64,000 nucleotides of DNA. It comes from Treponema denticola ATCC 35405. Its GTDB lineage: Bacteria > Spirochaetota > Spirochaetia > Treponematales > Treponemataceae. The notes under the pieces are model-generated. The model was not told the DNA's origin, did not search any database, and saw only the letters and a program-made list of their open reading frames with translations. The translations under genes were made by a program, and so were the position numbers. Each line of letters begins with the position of its first letter. The first letter of the stretch is position 1. Below, piece after piece: positions 34,249-43,500 of the stretch. The stretch spans positions 744,001 to 808,000 of the forward strand of contig NC_002967.9 of the NCBI RefSeq assembly GCF_000008185.1, read 5' to 3'.

Positions 34249-34500
34249 AAAATCCTCCATGTTTAGGGGAGGAAGGACACCCCGACAGAACAGGTTTTCC
34301 TTCCTCCCCAAACCCCTCCTTCCTTTTCCGTCTGCCAAAGGGGACACCCCTTTGGAAACCCCGCGGGTTTAAGGTTTCGGGGGAATTTGTTTTGGATTGA
34401 ATTGTCCCAATCCATAAGAACATTCCGATTATTCCTTTGCAAAGTTGAGCGAAGCTCAAGGCTTGGCAGGCGTTGCGGTTTTTTATGTGAGTAAATTTGT
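34249..34500. other. Gene-free region with a degenerate hairpin repeat
   Basis: Contains TTTTCCTTCCTCCCCAAACCCCTCC, then AAAGGGGA-CA-CCCCTTT, a GTCCCAATCC segment and, near 34440, TTGAGC-GAA-GCTCAA followed by GGCTTGGC. The order (pyrimidine tract, G/C hairpin, TTGAGC stem) mirrors the R1 repeat at 6610-6840, so this is likely an old diverged relative. The overlapping frames here are low-complexity and not credible genes. Confidence 0.5.
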
Positions 34501-34543
34501 TTGTGTTTGATTGTAAACTTATTTAGGCATGGGAAGGCCTCAG

Positions 34544-34621
34544 CTGCGAGGCTGCGAGGCTGCGAGGCTGCGAGGCTGCGAGGCTGCGAGGCTGCGAGGC
34601 TGCGAGGCTGCGAGGCTGCGA
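34544..34621. repeat. Tandem array of the 8-bp unit CTGCGAGG, about 9.75 copies
   Basis: A perfect run of CTGCGAGG with the last unit ending CTGCGA. It is noncoding: the unit is not a multiple of three and no plausible gene spans it. It lies about 300 bases upstream of the LRR lipoprotein on the minus strand and 240 bases upstream of trxB on the plus strand. Confidence 0.95.
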
Positions 34622-34793
34622 ATTTTGCCCGATACACACAGTTGTGTCAAGTAGTTTTCACAACTTTTTGCATTTTTTTGCTGAGAACTTTTGTAACTGC
34701 ACTCGGCGTATTTTTCTATCATCATATACAGTATAGACCGTTTCTAGACCTATTTCAAGGTTTTTAAGATTTTTTTAGAAAATATCTCGGTTT

Positions 34794-34833
34794 AGATGTA
34801 CATCTTGATTAAAATGCGAAAAACTGATATATT
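34794..34833 (+). promoter_or_regulatory. trxB promoter with overlapping palindrome
   Basis: TTGATT (34805-34810), 17-base spacer, TATATT (34828-34833), 24 bases before the trxB ATG, which has AGGAGG. A perfect 12-bp palindrome AGATGTACATCT (34794-34805) overlaps the first base of the -35 box and could be an operator. Between the VNTR and this promoter (34622-34793) I see no gene. Confidence 0.6.
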
Positions 34834-34857
34834 TAAGGAGATATTTAGGAGGACTTT

Positions 34858-35811
34858 ATGTCAGAAAAATATGATTTGGTTATAATTGGAGGCGGTCCCG
34901 GCGGTATGGCCGCAGGAATTTATGCAGCCCGTTCAAAATTAAAGACGGTTATTCTTGAAGAAAAGCCCAATCAAGGCGGACAGTGCTATATCACTGAAGA
35001 AATCGAAAACTACCCCGGTTTCCCTGAATCTTCAGGTCCTGCTCTGACCGAAGCCTTTAAAAAACATGCCGAAAAATTCGGTGTTGAATTCAAAAGAGCA
35101 AGAGCCGAAAAAATCGAGCTTGTTCCCAATTCACCTACGCGCATTGTTCACGGAAGTGACGGCGTAAAGTATGAATGCTTGGCTGTTGTTGTTGCAACAG
35201 GTGCAAGTGCCAGAGAGCTCGGCTGTAAGGGCGAAAAAGAGCACTGGGGCAAGGGTGTTTCATACTGCGCAACATGCGACGGTGCCTTCTTTGAAGAGTG
35301 CGAAATCGTAGTTATCGGCGGCGGAGACTCTGCTGTTGAAGAAGCTATGTATCTTACAAAATTTGCCGACAAGGTAACTATCATTCACCGAAGGGATGAA
35401 CTTAGAGCTGCAAAATCCATTCAGGAAAAGGCTTTTGCCAACCCCAAAATGGCCTTTAAGTGGAATGCCGTTGTTGAAGAAGTTTGCGGAGAAGGCCTTG
35501 TAGACAGCGTTATCTTAAAGGATACAAAAACAGGCGAAACCTCCAAATTCGATACAGAAGGCGTATTCGTATTTATCGGACACAATCCTCAAACCGCCTT
35601 TATTCAGGGCTTGGTAGACCTTGATGAAAACGGCTACATCCTCACAAACGGAAAAATGGAAACAAACGTACCCGGTATTTACGGCGTAGGCGATGTTATT
35701 CAAAAAGAATCACGGCAGGTTGTTACAGCAGCTGCCGACGGTGCGCTTGCCGGTATTTGGGCAGGCCACTATATCGACGATATCAAAGCCAAAATGGCTA
35801 TGAAAAAATAA
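34858..35811 (+). CDS. trxB: Thioredoxin reductase
   Basis: 317 residues. FAD-binding GGGPGGMAAGIYAARSK at the N-terminus, the redox motif CATC (Cys137, Cys140), NADPH-binding GGGDSAVEEA, and GVGDVIQK-like GIYGVGDV near the C-terminus. It reduces the adjacent thioredoxin with NADPH. Placement before trxA and grdA matches glycine reductase loci, in which this pair delivers electrons to the reductase. Confidence 0.95.
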   Translation: MSEKYDLVIIGGGPGGMAAGIYAARSKLKTVILEEKPNQGGQCYITEEIENYPGFPESSGPALTEAFKKHAEKFGVEFKRARAEKIELVPNSPTRIVHGSDGVKYECLAVVVATGASARELGCKGEKEHWGKGVSYCATCDGAFFEECEIVVIGGGDSAVEEAMYLTKFADKVTIIHRRDELRAAKSIQEKAFANPKMAFKWNAVVEEVCGEGLVDSVILKDTKTGETSKFDTEGVFVFIGHNPQTAFIQGLVDLDENGYILTNGKMETNVPGIYGVGDVIQKESRQVVTAAADGALAGIWAGHYIDDIKAKMAMKK

Positions 35812-35861
35812 GGAGATACGATAAACGGTTCGGCAGGAATTCAGCCTCACTGTTTATCTAT

Positions 35862-35968
35862 CGAGTTTTGTACCAAAGGTACAAAACATCGCATTATTAT
35901 ATGCGGTTTGTAAACAAACCGCTTGAAAAAACTTTTTTCGGAAACTGAGGTTTCCTGCAAAAAGTCTT
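35862..35968. repeat. Three hairpins between trxB and trxA, including the CGAGTTT/AAACATCG family
   Basis: Hairpin 1: GTTTTGTACC (35865-35874), AAA, GGTACAAAAC (35878-35887), flanked by CGA and ATCG; this is the reverse orientation of the 31341 and 32174 repeats. Hairpin 2: GCGGTTTG (35903-35910), TAAA, CAAACCGC (35915-35922). Hairpin 3: ACTTTTT...GGAAAC / GGTTTCC...AAAAAGT across 35929-35968. Confidence 0.65.
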
Positions 35969-35983
35969 TATAGGAGAAAAAAA

Positions 35984-36301
35984 ATGATTGAATTGACAAA
36001 AGAAAATTTTGAACAAGAAGTTCATCAGTCAAAGGGTGTAACCTTTGTAGATTTTTGGTCGGACGGATGCGTTCCCTGTAAACAATTAATGCCGGATGTT
36101 CACGCAATGGCAGAACGCCATGCCGGAAAGGCAAAGTTTTGCTCATTCAATATTGACGGTGCAAGACGCGTTGCTATGAAAGAGCAGGTTTTAGGTCTTC
36201 CCACAATGCTCATCTATATTGACGGTGAGAGAAAAGACAGCGTTACCGGAAGCGATTTGACCATTAATCAAATCGAAGAGATGGTAAAAAAATACATCTA
36301 A
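35984..36301 (+). CDS. trxA: Thioredoxin with atypical CVPC active site
   Basis: 105 residues of thioredoxin fold (VTFVDFWSDGCVPCKQLMPD). The active-site motif is Gly-Cys29-Val-Pro-Cys32 instead of Trp-Cys-Gly-Pro-Cys, and the cis-proline region LGLPTMLIYIDGERK is kept. As I recall, thioredoxins linked to glycine reductase in clostridial amino-acid fermenters carry similar variants. It presumably reduces the selenoprotein complex in partnership with TrxB. Confidence 0.93.
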   Translation: MIELTKENFEQEVHQSKGVTFVDFWSDGCVPCKQLMPDVHAMAERHAGKAKFCSFNIDGARRVAMKEQVLGLPTMLIYIDGERKDSVTGSDLTINQIEEMVKKYI

Positions 36302-36426
36302 TCTTAAGTTTTAATCTTTTAAGCCGGAAAAAGACGATAAGTTTTTTAACGGCTTTTTAAAGATACGGTTTAATAGACCGTGGGGCAGGTTATCCTGCCT
36401 TAAAAAATTTATCCTAGGAGGATGCT

Positions 36427-36900
36427 ATGGTTGATTTGAAAACCAAAAAAGTCATCATCATTGGTGACCGAGACGGCGTTCCCGGGGAGGCTATTAAGCT
36501 CTGTGCAGAATCGGCAGGTGCTGAGGTTGTATATGCTGCAACCGAATGCTTTGTCTGAACAAGCGCAGGAGCAATGGACTTGGAAAACCAAAAGCGAGTC
36601 AAGGATTTAGCTGAAAAATACGGTCCTGAGAACGTAATCGTTCTTTTGGGCGGTGCAGAAGCCGAATCTTCAGGTTTAGCCTGCGAAACTGTTACAGTAG
36701 GCGACCCGACTTTTGCAGGTCCATTGGCTGGAGTCTCGTTGGGACTCTTGTGCTATCACGTGGCAGAACCGGAAATTAAGAGCCAAATAGACCCTGCGGT
36801 CTATGAAGAGCAGGTAAGCATGATGGAAATGGTTATGGACGTCAATGCTATTATCGCGGAAATTTCGGAATACCGAAATAAAGGCTGCAAATTCCTGTAA
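36427..36900 (+). CDS. grdA: Glycine reductase complex selenoprotein A, with UGA-encoded selenocysteine
   Basis: 157 residues when the in-frame TGA at 36556-36558 is read as selenocysteine (residue 44) in the motif ECFV[14 protein letters not shown], the hallmark of GrdA. The frame is otherwise open and homologous on both sides. GrdA accepts the carboxymethyl group from protein B as a Sec-bound intermediate in the Stickland-type reduction of glycine to acetyl phosphate. AGGAGG precedes the ATG. A program that ends the gene at TGA would split it into two false genes. Protein B/C genes are not in this window. Confidence 0.95.
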
Positions 36901-36952
36901 TGCCTTTCGGAGCTTATGCGTTTTATACCGTAGGCTTCTTTCGTGTTAGTCG

Positions 36953-37022
36953 GCGGTGCAGTAGTACAAGAATGACCCCATTCTTTAAAATGGAGCATTT
37001 TTGCCGCTGTACCGCTTTTTTT
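36953..37022 (+). terminator. grdA terminator containing direct repeat copy 1
   Basis: GCGGTGCAG (36953-36961) pairs with CTGTACCGC (37007-37015) over nine bases (one G-U), then seven T's. The loop holds smaller stems (AAAATG/CATTTT). The 3' 48 bases (36975-37022) recur at 47425-47472 with one mismatch. The minus-strand ATPase stop codon touches the end of this repeat. Confidence 0.65.
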
Positions 37023-38199
37023 ATTTGCTTAAACATTTAATGGTCTTTAATAATTGTGAAAAGGTATTACAATAAGTATAATCAGCATACTCTTGTCTTT
37101 CTTTTAAGGAGAGAATTTTTTTGTTTAATTCTTCTGCATATTTTATTAAATCTAAATTTCTACTATTTATACCGTTAAAAGATGCACCGCAATCTATAAT
37201 AATTTCTGATTTTTCGATCACGAGTTTTGCTTCATCAAATATTTTATCGTTTATAGTTTCAAAAGAATTTTGAGTCAGATGGTTTGTACTTAGTGCTTTT
37301 GCTATTGGCGTATCCAAATCATTTTCAAAGAGTATACCTGAGTTAAAATTGATTTCATACTTATTGAGCAGCCGATATACAGGAATTCCTTTGCCTTCAC
37401 CTCCGACAACAAAAATTTTAGAGGAGGTATCTCGGCGTGCCAGTTCTATATTTCCTAAGAGGGTATTATATGAACCGTTTTTGATATCAAAGGCCTTACG
37501 AATTGATGTATCGCTTATAATTTCTTCCGGTGTGCCGTATAGGTAATTATCCTTGTCCAAAATTAAAATGATTTTATCTGCAATCTTAGGTATCAAATCA
37601 AGTTCGTGTAAGGAAAGAATGATAATCTTGTTTTTTTTACGGGCCAAGGTTCGTAAGATTCCCAAAAGGTCAATTTTATATCTGATATCCAAAAAAGAAG
37701 TCGGTTCGTCAAGAATTATTAAGTCAGCTTCTTGACAAATCGCTCGTGCAATCATTATTCGCTGTTTTTCACCATCGCTTAACGAAAGAAATTCTTTGTG
37801 TTTTAATACCTCTCCGTCTACGATTTTTATTGCATCATCAACAGCTATGTAATCTGCTTCCGTCATTTTTCCGAATTTATTTGTGTGAGGGTATCTACCT
37901 GTTGCAACGATTTCTTCGGCAGTCATAAGATGAGGATTTATCCTGTCGGTCAAGACTACACTCATTTTTTTTGCTTGTTCTATATTACTGAGTTTTTCAA
38001 TATCTTCTTCACCTATAAAAACTTTTCCGCCCAATTTTTTTATATGTTGTGTAATTGTTTTGATTATTGTTGACTTACCTGAGCCGTTAGGCCCCATAAG
38101 GCAAAGTATTTGTCCGTGCTGTAATTCTATCTCAACATTCCCGACGATAACGGAATTACCGTATCCGACATCAAGCTGTTTTAATTTAAATAGATCCAT
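37021..38199 (-). CDS. FecE/HmuV-type ABC transporter ATPase with extra C-terminal domain
   Basis: 392 residues. The first 240 are a standard iron-complex/B12 importer ATPase: GPNGSGKST, the LSDGEKQR signature, LIILDEPTSFLD and ISLHELD-like switch. A further 140-residue extension starts about residue 258 (FVVGGEGKGIPVYRLLNKYEINFNSGILFENDLD), which the B12-type ATPase at 52188 lacks. The extension has no motif I recognise. It overlaps the permease gene by 14 bases. It probably energises uptake of an iron/haem-type or corrinoid ligand. Confidence 0.85.
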   Translation of the reverse strand: MDLFKLKQLDVGYGNSVIVGNVEIELQHGQILCLMGPNGSGKSTIIKTITQHIKKLGGKVFIGEEDIEKLSNIEQAKKMSVVLTDRINPHLMTAEEIVATGRYPHTNKFGKMTEADYIAVDDAIKIVDGEVLKHKEFLSLSDGEKQRIMIARAICQEADLIILDEPTSFLDIRYKIDLLGILRTLARKKNKIIILSLHELDLIPKIADKIILILDKDNYLYGTPEEIISDTSIRKAFDIKNGSYNTLLGNIELARRDTSSKIFVVGGEGKGIPVYRLLNKYEINFNSGILFENDLDTPIAKALSTNHLTQNSFETINDKIFDEAKLVIEKSEIIIDCGASFNGINSRNLDLIKYAEELNKKILSLKERQEYADYTYCNTFSQLLKTIKCLSK

Positions 38200-39217
38200 A
38201 TTTTTTATTTTTTCCTACCATTAGCCAAATTACAATGGGAGCTCCTATCATGGATGTAATTGTACTGAGACTCAGCTCTGTTGGTGCAAATAAGGTTCTG
38301 GCAAAATAATCACTTAAAAGACAAAAACTGGCGCCCATCAATGTAACTGCCGGTATCAGTATTTTAGGCTGTGAGGTTGAAACTGTAAGGCGGGTTAAAT
38401 GCGGGACTGCTATACCTACAAAGGATATTGGCCCTGCAAAGCCTGTAACGCAGGCAGAAAGAATGCTCGATAGAAAAATAAGGACCAGTCTGAAATTTTT
38501 AATATTAACTCCCATGCTTTTTGCATAGTTTTCTCCGAGGAGGTAAGCTTGTAATGGCTTTGACAAACAGAATACTCCGATTACGGAAGGAATAATAATT
38601 ATACTTGAAATCCGAATCATCTTCCATGTGATACCTGAAAAACTGCCCATCGACCACATAGTAAGGCCCGCAATTTTATAATCGGAAGCAAAAGCTATCA
38701 TAAAATTAGTTCCTGCAGAGGCTATGTAACCTATCATAATACCTACAACAATTAATATTGAAATATCTCTTACCCGTTTTGCAAAGACTAATACCAAAAG
38801 CATTGATAAAAGACTTCCTATGGCAGAGGCTAAAAATACTAAGAAGAGGGAATTAAGGGCAATGTTAAATGTAAAATTAGTTAAAATTATAAATCCTACA
38901 AAAAGGCGTGCACCTGAGGAAATCCCTAATACATAAGGCCCTGCTATAGGGTTCCTAAAAAAAGTTTGTAATAAAAATCCCGATATTGATAAGGCAATAC
39001 CGAAAAGAATAGCAGCAAGAATCCTCGGAAAACGTATTTTAAATAAAACATTATATTCTAAGGTGCTTGGAGTTCTTTCTCCTATACAGATATCCAAAAT
39101 ATCTTTTAAACTAAAAGATACGGAACCTGAAACAATATTTATTAATACCGCAAATATAAATAAAATTGATAGGAATATAAAAACTATAATAATCCGCTTT
39201 TTCTTTTCGGTATTCAT
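38186..39217 (-). CDS. FecCD-type ABC transporter permease
   Basis: 343 residues with nine to ten transmembrane helices. Family signatures: RFPRILAAILFGIALSISGFLLQTFFRNPIAGPYVLGISSGA and GFAGPISFVGIAVPHLTRL. It moves iron-siderophore, haem or cobalamin-type ligands across the inner membrane with the neighbouring ATPase and binding protein. It is packed between them. Confidence 0.92.
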   Translation of the reverse strand: MNTEKKKRIIIVFIFLSILFIFAVLINIVSGSVSFSLKDILDICIGERTPSTLEYNVLFKIRFPRILAAILFGIALSISGFLLQTFFRNPIAGPYVLGISSGARLFVGFIILTNFTFNIALNSLFLVFLASAIGSLLSMLLVLVFAKRVRDISILIVVGIMIGYIASAGTNFMIAFASDYKIAGLTMWSMGSFSGITWKMIRISSIIIIPSVIGVFCLSKPLQAYLLGENYAKSMGVNIKNFRLVLIFLSSILSACVTGFAGPISFVGIAVPHLTRLTVSTSQPKILIPAVTLMGASFCLLSDYFARTLFAPTELSLSTITSMIGAPIVIWLMVGKNKKYGSI

Positions 39218-39220
39218 GTG

Positions 39221-40378
39221 TTATTTTTTTTCTGCAGAAAGCGGTTTACTGAATAAGTAGAAATATTCTGTTTCGGTTAACTCGCCCGGTTTTGAATGAA
39301 TTATCTTATTTAATTCTTCAATCATATCTGCAACATGATCTGCACTTTGATAGTAATTAGGCTTAACTCCCCAAACCATATTTTCTTTTACTGCTTTTAG
39401 GTCTTTTAAATATTCGGCAAAAGCAATTAAATCTGAGGTGCTTTTAATAGCACTTCCGTTTACGCTGTCGTAAAAGAAGAAGTCTGCTTTCTCAGCTACT
39501 TTATAAAATTCTTCAGCATTCATTTTTGTGTTTCCGTTTTTATCGGGATTTAAGTCTTTGAAAATATATTTGATTCCAAGTATCTCAAACATTTTTACAT
39601 TGTAATCTCCTGCATTTCGAACATAAAAGATATCCTTAGACATAAAAGCCGAAGCAAAGGTAGTCTTATTTGCAGATTTTTTGTTCATTTCTTCTACCGC
39701 ATTTATTTTTGCCAATTCTCTTTCATAATACTTATTTGCTTCTTTCTCTTTTCCGGTTATTTCTCCGGCAAATTTTATCCATTCAAGACGGGCTCGGGGG
39801 TCGGCTTCTTGATGATTTGAAACTCCTATCCATTTAAGTCCCAGTTCATTAAACTTGGAAATTATACCGGGCGTTCTTGCCATATTTTCATAAGTCAATA
39901 AAATGGCGTCTGCATTTAATGCATGAAGCATTTCATAGTCTAAAGCATTTTTACTACCGACAAATTTTATTTTACCGTCATCCATTCCTTTTTTTATTTC
40001 AGGAATTTTCCATGTATCGGATTGTACGGATGTTCCTGTAACTTTATCCAACTCTCCGATAGGACGAAGAAGGGTTGCATGTACTGTCGATAAGATAACT
40101 AAAGACTTGACAGGTGTTTCAATGACATTCAGGTTTTCTCCTCCCTCTATTGTTTTACCTCTTGGAACGAACCAAACTTCACGGCCTTCGACATCCTTAT
40201 ACTTTTTTATTCCCTGTTCATAATAGTCTACAGAAAAAGATTTAGCATACTTTAATTCCAGTTGACCTATTTTCTTAAGGCCCATTTTACCTGTTGCTTC
40301 TTGACTTCCCTTTGCCCATGCCGATGTAAAAGACAGCATCAGTATTGCGGCAAACCAAACAATAATTCGCTTTTTCAT
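39221..40378 (-). CDS. Periplasmic substrate-binding protein of the chelatase-linked ABC transporter
   Basis: About 385 residues. Signal peptide with AWAKGSQEATG; the Gly-Ser-Gln pattern without an obvious lipobox suggests a soluble or atypically anchored protein. The PBP-like fold (VKSLVILSTVHATLLRPIGELDKVTGTS; LNADAILLTYENMARTPGI) fits class III binding proteins for iron complexes, haem or B12. Start: the second of two ATGs, six bases after AAGGAG. Its own promoter and a perfect palindrome lie upstream (see 40452-40500), separate from the chelatase operon. Confidence 0.85.
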   Translation of the reverse strand: MKKRIIVWFAAILMLSFTSAWAKGSQEATGKMGLKKIGQLELKYAKSFSVDYYEQGIKKYKDVEGREVWFVPRGKTIEGGENLNVIETPVKSLVILSTVHATLLRPIGELDKVTGTSVQSDTWKIPEIKKGMDDGKIKFVGSKNALDYEMLHALNADAILLTYENMARTPGIISKFNELGLKWIGVSNHQEADPRARLEWIKFAGEITGKEKEANKYYERELAKINAVEEMNKKSANKTTFASAFMSKDIFYVRNAGDYNVKMFEILGIKYIFKDLNPDKNGNTKMNAEEFYKVAEKADFFFYDSVNGSAIKSTSDLIAFAEYLKDLKAVKENMVWGVKPNYYQSADHVADMIEELNKIIHSKPGELTETEYFYLFSKPLSAEKK

Positions 40379-40451
40379 CATAATCTCCTTATGAAATTTT
40401 ATTTTACTCCGTTTTAAGCGTCGGAGCACTACGCTTTGCGGCTGAATAAGG

Positions 40452-40500
40452 TATTTCAATCTGTATTGAAATAAATTAAATGGACTCTGTTTTTTGTCAA
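40452..40500 (-). promoter_or_regulatory. Promoter and palindromic operator candidate for the transporter genes
   Basis: TTGACA reads on the minus strand at 40500-40495, with a poor -10 near 40478-40472. A perfect inverted repeat, TATTTCAAT (40452-40460), CTGT, ATTGAAATA (40465-40473), covers the -10/start region. That is where a repressor would act. A small AAGCGT/ACGCTT hairpin follows in the 5'-UTR. Confidence 0.55.
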
Positions 40501-40562
40501 GATTTTTTTTATGATACTCAAAATCAAATAATTTGTCTATAGATATAGTTTGGTTATAATTT

Positions 40563-43500
40563 TTATTCTCCGTAAGATTCCAAGTCTGCTTCCATGTCAA
40601 GAAATATTCTTTTTAACTTTTCAAGGCTTTCAGGTTTGGCATCCCACATCTTACGCTGATTTGCTTCAAGTAAACGCTCGCTTATTTGATAGGCTGCATT
40701 TTTATTAACGGATCTTATCCAATTTAATGTGTCTTCATCAAATAGAAAAGTGTTTGCAAAATCTTCATACATCCAGTTCTCTACATTGTCTGCTGTAGCA
40801 TCCCAACCGAAGATGTTGTCCATAACCTTGGATATTTCCTGAGCGCCTTTATAGCTGTGCTCTTTTAAACCTTCAAGCCATTTCGGATTAAGAATTCTGG
40901 AGCGCATAATACGGGCGGTTTCTTGATCTAAGGTCATGGTTTCAGGAATATTGATATCGGCAGTGTTTCCTACCGAAACATAGGGCTTTTTTCCAGACTT
41001 TGCTGTTACGGCAGCTATAAGGCCTCCGTGATAATTATAAAAATCATCACAATCCAAAAGATCTATTTCGCGGCTTACCTCGTTTTTGATAGTCATATCG
41101 GTTTTGCTTAAAAGATTTTCAAAGGCTCTTGTATCTTTCTCTCCGTGAAATTTTTTGGAATAAGCGTGGCTGCTCCATGTTATATATGCTTCGGCAAGAT
41201 CTTCAAAGTTTTGCCATTTTTTTGACTCAATTAAATTTGCAACTCCTGCTCCATAAGTTCCTGAAGGAGCACTAAAAACTCTTACCGATGCCCTATCCCT
41301 TGCCTTGTCCGGATGTATCCCTTCATCTACAAATTTTTTAATTGTTTCCTGAATATTTTTTTTAATCGGATTCATCTCATCATCTTCATCAAGAAATGCT
41401 ACCGCATTAACAGCCTCATCCATTAAAAAAATTAAATTAGGAAAGGAGTCTCTAAAAAGACCTGAAATGCGCATTGTAACATCAATTCGTGGTCGTCCTA
41501 GTTCTTCAAGAGAAATTACCTCCACTCCGCATACGGTTTGTGTGTTTTTAATATATAGGGGACGAACTCCCATAAGAAAAAATATTTCTCCAATATCCTC
41601 CCCATAGGTTTTCATTGTATTTGTGGAATATACAATTATGGCTATATTTTTAGGGTAAGCCTTATGTTCTCTATAATATGCCTTTAATTGAATTTCTGCT
41701 AATTTTTTTCCTGTTTCATATGCAGCCTTGCTTGGAATTTCTTCAGGATTAATCGAATAAAAATTTCTTCCTGTGGGAAGAAGTTTGATATTACCTCGGC
41801 TTGGATTTCCACCAAGGCCGGGCAAAATAAATTCTCCGTTTAAACCTTTGATAAGGAAGCGCTTTTCATCATCAGTTTGTATAAGACGAGGATATACTTC
41901 CCTGCAAATAAATTTAAGGGTTTTCTTTAATTCTGAATTATTAGATTTATTGTTTTGAAAAAAAGGCAGCCTATCAATAAATGATTCATTAAATTCTATT
42001 TCGTTTATTTCATTGATTAATTGTTCTGCAATCCTATTTGCTTCTTCTAAAATTTTATATTCATTAAAATTATTTTTTTCGGTATCGCTTAAATTTTTTC
42101 TGATATCCTTAGGATTATGTCCCAAAGAAATTATAATTGAATCTTCTAAGCCCTCCGTATCTTCTTGTCCGATTACGGATAACCCTCTTACTAATTGCAA
42201 GAGACGCTTTTTTTCAGGCACTTTTCCATATATGTGAAGTCCATCTCTTACTACGGAGTTTTTTATTTTGTGAATCCAATTATGAATCAAAATAAGATTT
42301 TGCTCCGGATTTTTAATTGCATCCTCATATTCTATTTTTAGATCCTTTAAAATAGAATGTTCATCTGCAAGTTTGAAAATATCTTGTATTATAGTATCTT
42401 GTTGCGAGGGGGCAGACTGTTTGGCATGCTCATATTTTTCTAAGTCCTCTTCCATTTCATGGAGGTAGTCATAGGTATCCGAATCGGTAAAGCTTGGAAT
42501 CAAATGACTTAAAATTGCAGCGTGGGAGCGTCTTCTTGCCTGCATTCCTTCTCCCAAGATACCTAAATTATAAATATAAAGATGCGGGATAGAGTAAATA
42601 TTTATGTCCGGATAGCTTTCTTTTGATAAGGCTATCTCCTTTCCTGGAAGCCATTCTAAGGTGCCGTGTGTTCCCACATGGATAACGGCATCTGCCTTAA
42701 AAATTTTGTCAATCCATTTGTAAAAGGCTAAGTATGAATGAGGCGGCGGATTGTGAGTGTCGTGATAGGTTTCTACAACTGCATCTTCGGGGCTTCGTGC
42801 CGGTTGAAGCCCGATATAAATATTTCCGTTTATAATTCCCGGAATTACGATATGCTCGTTCATGAGCATTGAGAGGCCGGGAGGATTACCCCATTTTTGT
42901 TTTAAGTCGCTGCGGTTGAATTCCGGCAGGTTTTTATACCAGCCCTCATATGTTTTAGAACTCACTTTATCGGCTTTAAATTTCCAAATTGTTTCAGGTG
43001 ATGTCCATTTCCATTCATTTGTTCCCCTGTGTATTAATTCATCTATAATTTCCTGCCCGTTTAAAAAGTTAAAATCTAAGTTATAGTTTTCTTCTTTTAA
43101 AAATTGAAGTATATTCCATAAAGAGTTCGGCGTATCCAATCCATGGGCCGAACCTATTAGGTCGTTTCTTGGAGGATAGTTGTGTAAAATAATGGCGACT
43201 CTTCTTTCTTGAGGTTTTTTATTTTTTAGTTGTGCAAACCTGTTTACAAGTTCACATAGGACCTTGACCCGTTCTGTTATTGGTACGAAGACTCTCCCTA
43301 CAATCCCATCTTTTTCTATTTCTTCGGAAGCAGCTATCGGAATAGTAATAATTTGTCCGTCAATTTCAGGTTGATATATGTTTAATGATACAGAGGCTAT
43401 ATCCAAACCCGAAGGTGAGTTTTCAAATTCTTCCTTTGAAAGGTAGCTTGTAATAGCTTGAAATACCGAAAGATTAAAATTTTCAAAACAAGAATGAATA

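Noticed and set aside
32211-34372. Plus-strand frames opposite the LRR gene
   Set aside because: They are shadows of the GC-rich minus-strand gene.
34263-34767. Long frames across the CTGCGAGG array and the GC-rich hairpins
   Set aside because: Built of low-complexity repeat translations on both strands; no start signal or family.
36574-36900. A separate small gene starting at the ATG after the grdA TGA
   Set aside because: It is the C-terminal part of GrdA; the TGA is selenocysteine.
40563-40600. Longer N-terminus for the transport binding protein (from 40600)
   Set aside because: It would overlap cobN and precede the promoter; the signal peptide begins at the ATG near 40378.
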